A stretch of DNA of 64,000 bases from Parapedobacter tibetensis (GTDB taxonomy: Bacteria > Bacteroidota > Bacteroidia > Sphingobacteriales > Sphingobacteriaceae). The position numbers were made by a program, and so were the translations under genes. The notes below the pieces were generated by a model that saw nothing but the letters and a program-made list of their open reading frames with translations, did no database searches and was not told the origin of the DNA. Of the stretch, positions 56,301 through 63,762 are shown one piece after another. The stretch lies in assembly GCF_024704835.1 (NCBI RefSeq), contig NZ_JAMXBE010000002.1, positions 473,318-537,317 of the forward strand. Direction: 5' to 3'. The stretch's first letter is position 1. Each line of letters starts with the position of its first letter.

Positions 56301-56903
56301 CAGATGCACCACGATATTTATTTAAGTGAAAGAGGATTTTCAGATGAACAGCCCTTGTATAAAACGAATCCTAAAAGCATACATCAACACTACGCTAAGG
56401 GGCTGGTGACCATGTACCAACTCAGCGAGTTGATTGGAGAGGAAAAGGTAAACCAAGCCTTGAAGAATTTTCTTAAAAAACACGCCTACCCTAATCCCGC
56501 ACCGGTTTCAACGGATTTATTGGATGAGTTATATGCAATATGCAATCCTTCGATACATGCTCGGATAGATGATTTGTTTAAGCACATTACGGTGTATGAT
56601 TTTCAAATCATGGATGCCACCAACCGAAGAATGAACAATCAATACGAAGTTGGTTTTGAAGTTGAAATCCAAAAATTCCAAGAAGATGGACAAGGGAGGC
56701 AAACCCCAGTTGATTTTAATGATAATATTGAAATTGGTTTTTATTTCGAAGATGGAAAAAGAAAATTGATAAGCTTTCCTGTAAGAAAAAATCAGCTCAA
56801 AACCCAGGTTGTTCTACACAAAGAGCCCGTCAAAATGGTGATAGATCCAGAAATGAAGTTTATAAAAACAAGTGCTGTTACGACTTTAAGTCATAGGTTT
56901 TAA
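53391..56903 (+). CDS. ABC-2 permease fused to M1-family metallopeptidase
   Basis: 1170 residues. The N-terminal ~590 residues contain around twelve membrane helices in two ABC-2-like permease blocks. The C-terminal part (about 600-1170) is an M1 aminopeptidase: zinc ligands in HELSHEW (His921, His925), with the third ligand probably Glu946 in NFLTETLA, 21 residues after the second His versus 19 in classical M1 enzymes. The peptidase part is exported or faces the periplasm. Works with the ABC ATPase at 52408. A known fusion type in Bacteroidota; the transported substrate is unknown. Confidence 0.92.
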   Translation: MKALISFEFSNYTRKIWFYVTLLVLMALGFLVATKMSLTSIPNVFKNAPYSNTYLIGLLSLICIFISSLLSANVLFKEKDSNFGLILYTTPISKTNYLWSRFLVVFGITLLFFLVIVVGYALGQQMPWLDSVAYAPFNLWHYLQPFLLLAVPNAFFCSAMVCNVGWSSKNKLLVYISGLFIYILYMVGMIFSGSPMMVGSLPPSAEAMDLSAKFDPFGLSAFFQQTMHWSAPQRNTELVSLTGNMLFNRLFFITFSLTLFFITFRKFKFNLNEKGKRIKEPKTNEIAHHLIFKTVSPQLFNIAHQLKSVLSFVKTDLKFVIKSIPFILILVGLGFYMSMEFYGEIDKGIRIPENFASTGLLSNRILKDFPGLCLIVLLFYSNETIWRSRNVHFNMIEDATPTKASNVFFAKWLSLNVIVFLLLTWIMMIAVIFQISYQYTHIKWSVYGSLFYLIGVPLMLNAAMLVCIQWLIKTKYLGLIVSSIFILLTTTSIGKMMGLTHPLIRFNAPYGGKLSDMNGWGAYFNAFGWKILFGIGLTLFIAITVSKLTNQPKLFSRKILSPSSIMSMIGFAIVTTISGIFIFNKVDFKGTYAEMNWQQGYEQTYRPFQNLPQPTITDVKTDIDLFPENNAYNVSARYTLENKTATPIEKLLVYANKSIQLKGLDIEGGILDAKDEKFGHYWINLSKPLQPSERIIMNFLFDSGWDGFNGHESFNAIVANGSFMRISNYFPKLGYQQGNEIDDEKERAKRNLGKATPILALDAPRSAEDDFINLDAVISTVKGQTAIGIGELVNTWQNRDRNYFHYKTHSPIPFRIGISSAKYAVKKVLHNGIRIAVYYHPEHHENVAHLIENAKHTLTYCENNFGKYPFKAIRFAEVSAFTSGFAATAYPATIFMTEDVIFHANISGDKQQDVINELAGHELSHEWWGTSQLAPDGREGSNFLTETLAMYTELMLVKKMHGRQRVLDNVQMHHDIYLSERGFSDEQPLYKTNPKSIHQHYAKGLVTMYQLSELIGEEKVNQALKNFLKKHAYPNPAPVSTDLLDELYAICNPSIHARIDDLFKHITVYDFQIMDATNRRMNNQYEVGFEVEIQKFQEDGQGRQTPVDFNDNIEIGFYFEDGKRKLISFPVRKNQLKTQVVLHKEPVKMVIDPEMKFIKTSAVTTLSHRF

Positions 56904-56981
56904 GAAAATCAAGATACGATTCCAGTTCGTTTTCCCACTTTTCGATATACGCCGTCATTAGCAAGCGCGAATGTCCCCCCA

Positions 56982-57015
56982 AAATTGGGGTAGTGTTTCC
57001 CACAATTTAGGTGTG
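56982..57015 (+). repeat. 34-bp motif, copy 1, upstream of the fibre operon
   Basis: AAATTGGGGTAGTGTTTCC... through GGTGTG at 57011-57015. It contains an imperfect dyad (TTGGGG...CCCACAA). The same 34 bp recur at 63957-63990 with 31 matches. It ends 55 nt before the pilin ATG, consistent with an activator site upstream of a promoter. Confidence 0.7.
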
Positions 57016-57037
57016 CTATTATAAAAATAATATCCCC

Positions 57038-57045
57038 TTCCTTTG
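57038..57045 (+). promoter_or_regulatory. Near-consensus -7 box of the fibre operon
   Basis: TTCCTTTG differs from TAnnTTTG at one position. It lies 25 nt before the ATG at 57071 and 22 nt after the 34-bp motif, a layout typical of an activator-dependent promoter. Confidence 0.4.
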
Positions 57046-57070
57046 TATCAGTTAACAAAATAAAAATGAC

Positions 57071-57610
57071 ATGAAAAATAATTCAATTTTAATTATTGCC
57101 CTGGCTATAGTAGCCACGCAATTTCTGCATGTTGCCGCAAAGGCGCAAGTAACAGGTACCACCACATTAAAGGTAAAGCTAACGGATGCCTTGAGCCTGA
57201 CCGTTAATAATGAGGAAGTGTTGCTAGACTTTGCTACCGCCGCCAATTATGCCGATGGTGTTGAAGTAGACATGGCCAATCACCTCACGGTAACCAGCAC
57301 GAAAGCTTATACCATCAATGTAAAAGCAGCTTCAACAACACTTGCGGGTACTACGGATGGTAATACAAACACGATTGCCAGCAATGCCGTAAATGTGGAA
57401 GTGTCGGATCCGTCAGCCCAGGGATTGGGAGGAACGACCGCTACCGTGGCGCTGTCTGCCAATGATGCTGCGCTACTCACTGGTGCAACAGCAGCCAGCG
57501 GCAAGAATATCAATGTAAAATATGGTATACCTGCGGCTAATACCGGACAGGTGCTGGGCAAAACTGCCGATACGTATACCACTATCTTGACGTATACGAT
57601 AACGCAGTAG
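57071..57610 (+). CDS. Secreted pilin-like subunit (major subunit candidate)
   Basis: 179 residues. Signal peptide about 1-26 (ending VAAKAQ), then a single beta-sandwich domain rich in Thr/Ala and without Cys. LTVNNEEVLLDFATAANYADG is echoed by the C-terminal domain of the 468-residue protein at 58461 (LLVNDAEVNLEFNTAADYVNG). The short size, the position as first gene and the alternating hydrophobic C-terminal strand (TILTYTITQ) suit a polymerising subunit. It is distinct from the Cys-containing pilins of proteobacteria and from the lipoprotein FimA pilins of Bacteroidales. Pilin function is inferred from context. Confidence 0.75.
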   Translation: MKNNSILIIALAIVATQFLHVAAKAQVTGTTTLKVKLTDALSLTVNNEEVLLDFATAANYADGVEVDMANHLTVTSTKAYTINVKAASTTLAGTTDGNTNTIASNAVNVEVSDPSAQGLGGTTATVALSANDAALLTGATAASGKNINVKYGIPAANTGQVLGKTADTYTTILTYTITQ

Positions 57611-57637
57611 TTGGTTTAATGGATAATTTATAAGGAT

Positions 57638-58468
57638 ATGTACAACAAGGTCAGTTTATTTCATGTTGCACTTTCCTTCATGTTAACCACTTTCGGGAGT
57701 ATGGAGGGAATGGCACAGGGAGCGGCAGTTTCTCCCTCCCGTATTTTTTTTAGTGGTAATCCAGGGCAAACACTTCATCAGCTGGTAGAAGTGTCAAATA
57801 CGAGTACCAAGCCTCTTTTATTTAATATTTCGATTAAAGACTGGGAAAGAGACAGCGTTGGCAATAAAGTTTACCATGAACCGGGCACGCTATCGGCATC
57901 TAATGCGAATTGGCTGGAAGTGAACTCCCAAACCATTGAAATTCCACCAGGGGCAACAAAAAGTGTAGACATCATGATGCATGTGCCCAGTGGTGAAAAC
58001 ACCAAACCACAGGTTACTAATTCCATGGTGTTTTTTACCCAAGTGGTAGAGCAGCGCCCTGTTACAGAAGTGACACAGGGAAGTGGAGTGGGCATTAACA
58101 TTCAGCTGGAATTTGGGGTGCATGTTTATCATACGCCAACAGGTTTCAGTAGAAAGGAGCTTGATTTTGTCGAATTCAATGAACTAACTGTTAATGGTGA
58201 TGAAAACAAACGGGCTGTTGCGGTGAAGATAAAAAATACCGGAGAAGTAGTGACAGATGCTTACCTGCGTTTTGAAATGACAAATAAAGCTACCGGAGAA
58301 GAATTGAAGATCGATCCGCTTTCCATTTCCATGATGCCTTTTGATGAACAGCTTGTGCAGCTCAGTCTACCAGCTGATATTAAAGGTAAATTTCTCATCG
58401 TGGCTATTCTGGATTATGGTGCAGGTACTAACTTGAAGATTGCTGAAAAAGAAGTCGTTTATGAATAG
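57638..58468 (+). CDS. PapD-like periplasmic chaperone
   Basis: 276 residues. Signal peptide about 1-26, then two immunoglobulin-like domains: VSPSRIFFSGNPGQTLHQLVEVSNTSTKP in domain 1 and VKIKNTGEVVTDAYLRFEM in domain 2. This is the fold of fimbrial chaperones that hold subunits by donating a strand. It follows the pilin-like gene (27 bp) and overlaps the next gene by 8 bp. The hydrophobic pocket residues of classical chaperones are not identified with certainty. Confidence 0.8.
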   Translation: MYNKVSLFHVALSFMLTTFGSMEGMAQGAAVSPSRIFFSGNPGQTLHQLVEVSNTSTKPLLFNISIKDWERDSVGNKVYHEPGTLSASNANWLEVNSQTIEIPPGATKSVDIMMHVPSGENTKPQVTNSMVFFTQVVEQRPVTEVTQGSGVGINIQLEFGVHVYHTPTGFSRKELDFVEFNELTVNGDENKRAVAVKIKNTGEVVTDAYLRFEMTNKATGEELKIDPLSISMMPFDEQLVQLSLPADIKGKFLIVAILDYGAGTNLKIAEKEVVYE

Positions 58469-59867
58469 TAAGAAAGGTCTGCTGTTATTATGCATTTCCA
58501 TTACTGCATACGGTTCGGCTTTGGGGCAGGCAGATATTGTGCTATCCCAGTCCGATATAGCGACTGGCACACCCTATTATATAGAAAAGGCAACAACTGA
58601 TTTTCGTATTTCTGCACCGGGTTCGACAAGGGGGAAGATCTATACCTTTGCCGGAACGTCCTCTTTCAGCGCTGTTGGCGGTACAAGAGCCGGCATCCCC
58701 CTGAACCAGGTTTTTATGAAATTGATAAGTGTCGGGGATTACCTTGTTACTGGAACTGCGCCGGAAATAAATTTAAGCACGCAAAGTCAGAATATCTATG
58801 ACGGCCACTTATTCCATCTCCGCGGAGCTGTCAGCATCGGTTACCGTATTCCTATTGCAAATTACAGCTGGCCTGCTGGAACATACGAAACAAATTTGCG
58901 CTTCACCAAGACCGGCTTTTCTAATGCCACCATAGGAGATGACAAGAAGCTGACATTGACCATTCCGTCATTTATGGAAGCCCCCGGGGTCCTGAATCCT
59001 CCCGATCCCGTACTTCACGTAAACTCCCTGGATTATTACAGGAATATTCCGGAGGTTTCCGCTACGATCAACCTGGGGGATGTCATCAGCACCGTTCCGT
59101 TTAATATCCTATCCAGGGCCACCAGTTATCACTATACGTTTACCGGTGCTGCAGGCGGCACGGCTACTATTCCATATGGCGGCAATGGAGTTAGCTTTTC
59201 CACTAATGCGGCATCTCCTTTGCCTCTAAAGAATATCTATCATCCCATGTTTAGATCGCATGTTCCAGTTCCGGTAGGCAACCGCACCCATGTGGAGCTG
59301 CATTACTTTATCTCCAGGAGTTTTTTAAATAATGATTTCAAATCTGCCGGTGAATATACGCTCCCGATCAGCTACAGTATCTATGCTCCCGACGATTACT
59401 ACGACGGTGTAACTCCTCCCCCTCAGGCAAACAGTGCAGGCAGTGTACTGAAGGTATTGGTTGATGATATGGCTGAGCTGCTGGTTAATGATGCTGAAGT
59501 TAACCTTGAATTCAATACCGCCGCCGACTATGTGAATGGAACGTCCGCAGAAATGACCGCTCACTTAAAACTTAGCAAAACCACACCTTATGATGTATAT
59601 GTCAAAGCTTCCGCTACTGACCTAAGCAACGGTACAAGCAGCATTCCCGTAAATATTATCAAAGTTGGACCGGCAAACGGGCAGACTGGCGTTCAAACGA
59701 TCACCTTGTCTGCAACTCCGGCTAAGATCATTTCCGGGGCGGAGCCGGTTATTGACCGCAATCTCGGAATTAAATACACGATTGACCCGGCAGATGCAAA
59801 AACCTTGGTCGATAAGGCTCCCGGTGTTTTTACCGTAAATGTAATCTACAGCTTCATTGCCAATTAG
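58461..59867 (+). CDS. Two-domain secreted protein with pilin-like C-terminal domain (tip adhesin candidate)
   Basis: 468 residues from ATG 58461; an upstream in-frame TTG at 58440 is rejected. Signal peptide ends GSALGQ. The N-terminal ~320 residues form a unique beta-rich domain, and residues about 332-468 resemble the 179-residue subunit at 57071. An N-terminal binding domain plus a C-terminal pilin domain is the architecture of tip adhesins such as FimH. The ligand cannot be told. The start overlaps the chaperone stop by 8 bp; the usher-like gene begins 2 bp after its stop. Confidence 0.75.
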   Translation: MNSKKGLLLLCISITAYGSALGQADIVLSQSDIATGTPYYIEKATTDFRISAPGSTRGKIYTFAGTSSFSAVGGTRAGIPLNQVFMKLISVGDYLVTGTAPEINLSTQSQNIYDGHLFHLRGAVSIGYRIPIANYSWPAGTYETNLRFTKTGFSNATIGDDKKLTLTIPSFMEAPGVLNPPDPVLHVNSLDYYRNIPEVSATINLGDVISTVPFNILSRATSYHYTFTGAAGGTATIPYGGNGVSFSTNAASPLPLKNIYHPMFRSHVPVPVGNRTHVELHYFISRSFLNNDFKSAGEYTLPISYSIYAPDDYYDGVTPPPQANSAGSVLKVLVDDMAELLVNDAEVNLEFNTAADYVNGTSAEMTAHLKLSKTTPYDVYVKASATDLSNGTSSIPVNIIKVGPANGQTGVQTITLSATPAKIISGAEPVIDRNLGIKYTIDPADAKTLVDKAPGVFTVNVIYSFIAN

Positions 59868-59869
59868 CT

Positions 59870-62590
59870 ATGAAATCGCTAATGGCCATATTGGTATTCC
59901 TTACAGGCATTTGTCATCATGCCGGTGCCCAGCATAAGCCAGCTGTTGATTATTTTTTTTTAACGGATACCGTATTCACCCAATATGGGAAAACCTTTGC
60001 CAATAAACTTGAGGTTGTCAATCATACCTCCTCGGAAATCATACTGTTCAAAAACGTGGCCCACACGGAACAGGCTTTGATCGCGGTACCGGATACCATC
60101 AAGTTACCAGCCGGAAGTACGCAACGCTATCCTGTAAAATACATGAGCGCCGCATTGCAGACCTATAAAGTTAGCCTTCGCACAGCTGAAAAAATTACCT
60201 TGCCAGATAGTGCCGTATTTCATACAAAAATGAATGATCCGTATCGCGTTCGGATCAATGTCCTGGAACCTGATGTATACCTCGATTCCCAAACCGGAAA
60301 AGTTTCTTTCAGGCTGAGATGCTTAAACGATGGCTATCTTCCGGTGCGCATCCGGCTTTTGTTAAGTTCCTATCCTGAAGGGCTCACGTTTGAAAAGCAA
60401 ACCGAAATCATAGAGCTGCCTGCCGGATCGCAGCAAATCATTACGTTAAATGCCAGGAATGTACTAAAAGGCCATGCTCCTGATTTTACCGTAAACCTGG
60501 AGGCTGCGGATCCAACCGGAAAAACGCTTGCCACAACCAGCCTCAGGGTGTTCAGCCTCTCCAGTGTCAAACGCCTCGCTACCGGTTATGATCAATACGC
60601 AAACCTGCTGAATAACAGCGTAGAACTTAGTTATGTAAACCTGAACCGTGATTTCAGTTTTCTTCAGCTTCGGGGAAGGGGAAACGTTTTATCATCCGAG
60701 GGTGCTGACTTAACGTATAACCTGAACCTGAATTATTACACTGCCCAGCATGCGATGGATGCTTATGACACCTGGGTGGCATATTCCAATAAATATGTTG
60801 GGGTTACCGCAGGTAATATCACCGAAAACCTGGACTATCCCCTGTTTGGAAGGGGTGTTAAAGCTTCGGCTTTTTTAAATGAAGAGCATGGCTTTGACCT
60901 CTATTATGTCAATAACAGTTACTTACTGTTTTCCGGGTTGCAATCATCATTACGTAAAAATACCAACACCTATGCAGCGAGTTACCGTTATGGCAAAGCG
61001 GAAGCGGAAAATGGAAGGATATCTTATATACACAGCAGAGATCCCTGGACCCGTGTAAAAACCAACTTGGTCAATGGAGAAGCCACCCTCATTGCCTCGG
61101 AACATGAGCGGCTTAACCTTTCTGCCGGTTACAGCTATGAAAATAGTGCCGATACCTCCGCATCAAAGGCGGGTTATGCTTTAGGAGGAACATACGCCAT
61201 TCAAAAAAACCAATGGGACCTGAGTCTTAACAATTATTTCAGCACCGGTTATTATAGTGGCTTACGGAGAGGGGTGATACAAATGGAGGAGCGGATCAGG
61301 TATTCGCTCAATCCATTAACAGGGATTTATGCCCGCTTTAGCTGGTTAAAAAATGCACCTAATTATCTTTCTCAAACAAGATCAATGCTAAACAACAGTA
61401 ATCAGATTACCATTTATGAGATGGGGTTTAGCCATCGGAAGAATGCATTTTCAGCGACACTTTACCCTTATTTGCTGTCGCAAGACCTTCATGATAATTA
61501 CCTAACCAGGGAAAAACTACATTCCTTTTCTACCCGCCTTGCACTTGATCTGAATTACACTTTTGGCACTTCTTTCTTATCGCTCAATTCTGATTATGGA
61601 TATACCAAAAGCAATAATCCTTTAGTGGAACAGCATTATAACAGCTTTAAGATTAATGCCTCCTATGCTGCTCGAAATTGGGGCGTTAGTGCCCGGATGC
61701 AAACGGCCCCCTATTACCTACAAGAGGAGCTAATACCTGTGGCTAATAAAAAGTATCGGCAATATTCCATTGGACCAAATGTGCATTTTAGTGCCTTGGA
61801 CCAACGAATGGAAATCTCCGTAGCAGGCTATGCCAACTACAATAATTATGGTTATGGCTGGATGAATAGCATAGATGCTCAGGTAAGGTATAAAGTGGCT
61901 AAAACCTGGCGGTTTTCCGGACAGGTATTTTACAATACCTACACAGGTTTGAGGAACAGTGCCAGTACGCAATTTCGGATAGGGATACAAAAGAGCTTTG
62001 TTTCAGCCAATGCCCCTGGACTTAAAAAACTCGAACTCAGTTTTTTTGGCGATGATAATGGGAATGGCCTGTTGGATGATGGAGAAAGGCGGTTGGAAGG
62101 TATTATTGTGGATGTGTCAGGAACGGTTGCAGCCAGCAATCAAAAAGGGAAAGTGACTTATTCCAACCTAGCAAAGGGAGAGAAACTGATCCAGGTTAAA
62201 GATGGAAAGGGCTGGAGTCAATTTGAACCGCTGAAATTACTGCTACAGAATAACCAAAACATGGAGATTCCATTGGTAAAAAGCGGCAGGTTGACAGGAA
62301 GTATTGTGCCGGTTGCACAAAAATATGTCGTTGAAGAACCGATGTTGGAAGGAATTAGGGTCACGGCAACCGATGATTTCAACCGAACGTTCTTTGCGCT
62401 TACTGATGAAACAGGTAATTTCTACTTTTCTATTCCAGTTGGCAGCTATGGGATCCATATCGAAACGGCAGGACAATTCTTCACGATCAAAGATGCTCGA
62501 AAAGAGATTACGATTAAGGAAAGGAATAATGAACCCATTGTCTTTGAATGGTTGGATGAACGTCGAAAGATAGAAATGAAACGTTTTTGA
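59870..62590 (+). CDS. Usher-like outer-membrane beta-barrel protein
   Basis: 906 residues. Signal peptide 1-21 (ending HHAGAQ), two beta-sandwich domains (about 25-230), a large barrel (about 240-715, rich in alternating aromatic strands such as LATGYDQYANLLNNSVELSYVN in outline), an SdrD/EF-hand-like motif DDNGNGLLDDGE (728-739) and a C-terminal beta-sandwich (about 800-906, GIRVTATDDFNR...GNFYFSIPVGSYGIHI). Barrel plus terminal sandwiches parallels a chaperone-usher usher, but sequence similarity to PapC/FimD is not apparent. Function inferred from the operon. Confidence 0.7.
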   Translation: MKSLMAILVFLTGICHHAGAQHKPAVDYFFLTDTVFTQYGKTFANKLEVVNHTSSEIILFKNVAHTEQALIAVPDTIKLPAGSTQRYPVKYMSAALQTYKVSLRTAEKITLPDSAVFHTKMNDPYRVRINVLEPDVYLDSQTGKVSFRLRCLNDGYLPVRIRLLLSSYPEGLTFEKQTEIIELPAGSQQIITLNARNVLKGHAPDFTVNLEAADPTGKTLATTSLRVFSLSSVKRLATGYDQYANLLNNSVELSYVNLNRDFSFLQLRGRGNVLSSEGADLTYNLNLNYYTAQHAMDAYDTWVAYSNKYVGVTAGNITENLDYPLFGRGVKASAFLNEEHGFDLYYVNNSYLLFSGLQSSLRKNTNTYAASYRYGKAEAENGRISYIHSRDPWTRVKTNLVNGEATLIASEHERLNLSAGYSYENSADTSASKAGYALGGTYAIQKNQWDLSLNNYFSTGYYSGLRRGVIQMEERIRYSLNPLTGIYARFSWLKNAPNYLSQTRSMLNNSNQITIYEMGFSHRKNAFSATLYPYLLSQDLHDNYLTREKLHSFSTRLALDLNYTFGTSFLSLNSDYGYTKSNNPLVEQHYNSFKINASYAARNWGVSARMQTAPYYLQEELIPVANKKYRQYSIGPNVHFSALDQRMEISVAGYANYNNYGYGWMNSIDAQVRYKVAKTWRFSGQVFYNTYTGLRNSASTQFRIGIQKSFVSANAPGLKKLELSFFGDDNGNGLLDDGERRLEGIIVDVSGTVAASNQKGKVTYSNLAKGEKLIQVKDGKGWSQFEPLKLLLQNNQNMEIPLVKSGRLTGSIVPVAQKYVVEEPMLEGIRVTATDDFNRTFFALTDETGNFYFSIPVGSYGIHIETAGQFFTIKDARKEITIKERNNEPIVFEWLDERRKIEMKRF

Positions 62591-62745
62591 TGAGCTATGG
62601 GACTTTGTCCTAAAACCTATTTATGCTACACTTATGAGTAAATAAAATGAATGAATGAACTTTATTGGTAAGCAAATGGTTAGATTTACTTCAATGTTAT
62701 AGCGTAAATTCTCTATTGTAGTATTCATCAAACACCAATAAACGC
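62591..62745. other. Spacer between usher-like and terpene synthase genes
   Basis: 155 bp, AT-rich. GGAC/GTCC forms a small stem at 62600-62611. No TAnnTTTG box or T-run terminator recognised, so whether the terpene synthase shares the fibre transcript is open. Confidence 0.35.
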
Positions 62746-63762
62746 ATGAACACACACGAATTACTTCGCACCAGATTTATCTATCCGTTTCCTACCCTCT
62801 GTAACCCCTATGCTGAAGAATTTCAACAAATTACAGACAACGACTGGATTGATGGTGAAAGCTTATGGATTTTTGAAAACGATCACAAAACCCGGGAAAC
62901 ATTTAAGCGTGTAAGAACAGCGTATATGACCGCCTGGTGGTATCCCACAGCCAGTTACGAACGGGTGAAACCATTGTGCAGATTGCTATTGTGGACATTG
63001 TATAATGATGATATTTACGAATACAGTACACCGGAAGAATTCAAGGTTGTAAAAGAACGCTCTTTGGCTGTATTAAGAGGTGAAATAAGTGGAGAAGATT
63101 CGAAGATACTGCTAGGTAATCAGCTTGCCTTATTGAGGAACGAATTACAGAAATTCCTTTCGGCGAAATCCGTCAATCGTTTTGCAGCCATGATCGACAG
63201 GTATCTTACAGGTGTTGAATGGGAAGCGGAATTCAAAGCAGAAAAACGTATCCCAACAGTGGAAGAATGGACCAGAATACGGGAATATTCTATTTGTGTT
63301 TATCCGTTTTATCACCTTATTGAATTGTGTACTGGCGTCACGCTGCCTACAGAAATATACAATCACCCTATTCTGCTGCGCTTACAGGTGTTGGCGAGTC
63401 ATATTATCGTTTATTTCAATGAGGTGCAATCATTGCTGAAAGATGAGCCTGTGAACGGTATCTATTACAACCTTGTAAGGATAATACAGCGTACGCACAA
63501 TCTTTCACTGGAAGATGCCTGTCTGGAGATGCTTCGCATCCATAATGAAGAATTGCAGGAATTTGTAACCATTCAGTCGTCGCTCCCAGACTTTGGTGAA
63601 TGGCAGGAGGCGGTTATCAATTGGGTACACCATATCAGTTTTACCCTCAGCGGCTGGAAAGCCGTATCGCTGGATCTTGTACGTTACAATACGGACGACT
63701 ACGTTACCTCCGACATCATGCGGGAAACAATGAAATCAGACCTGTCCTCCGGTAATAATTGA
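62746..63762 (+). CDS. Class I terpene synthase (sesquiterpene-cyclase-like)
   Basis: 338 residues, the normal size for a bacterial terpene cyclase. The metal-binding aspartates are in LYNDDIYEY (Asp88, Asp89, Glu92). The second metal motif is NEVQSLLKDE (Asn225, Ser229, Asp233/Glu234), where classical enzymes have ND..S...E; thus Asp is replaced by Glu at the second place and the last acidic residue is Asp233 or Glu234. A C-terminal VRYN gives the usual RY pair. It cyclises a prenyl diphosphate, probably farnesyl diphosphate; product unknown. No prenyltransferase or P450 lies nearby. Confidence 0.85.
   Translation: MNTHELLRTRFIYPFPTLCNPYAEEFQQITDNDWIDGESLWIFENDHKTRETFKRVRTAYMTAWWYPTASYERVKPLCRLLLWTLYNDDIYEYSTPEEFKVVKERSLAVLRGEISGEDSKILLGNQLALLRNELQKFLSAKSVNRFAAMIDRYLTGVEWEAEFKAEKRIPTVEEWTRIREYSICVYPFYHLIELCTGVTLPTEIYNHPILLRLQVLASHIIVYFNEVQSLLKDEPVNGIYYNLVRIIQRTHNLSLEDACLEMLRIHNEELQEFVTIQSSLPDFGEWQEAVINWVHHISFTLSGWKAVSLDLVRYNTDDYVTSDIMRETMKSDLSSGNN

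Noticed and set aside
56878..57003. Minus-strand short frame ending in a Glu/Tyr-rich helix-like segment (MTAYIEKWENELES...)
   Set aside because: 26-41 codons, no recognised family; could be a gene remnant, but overlaps the M1 3' end and the 34-bp motif, so not annotated.
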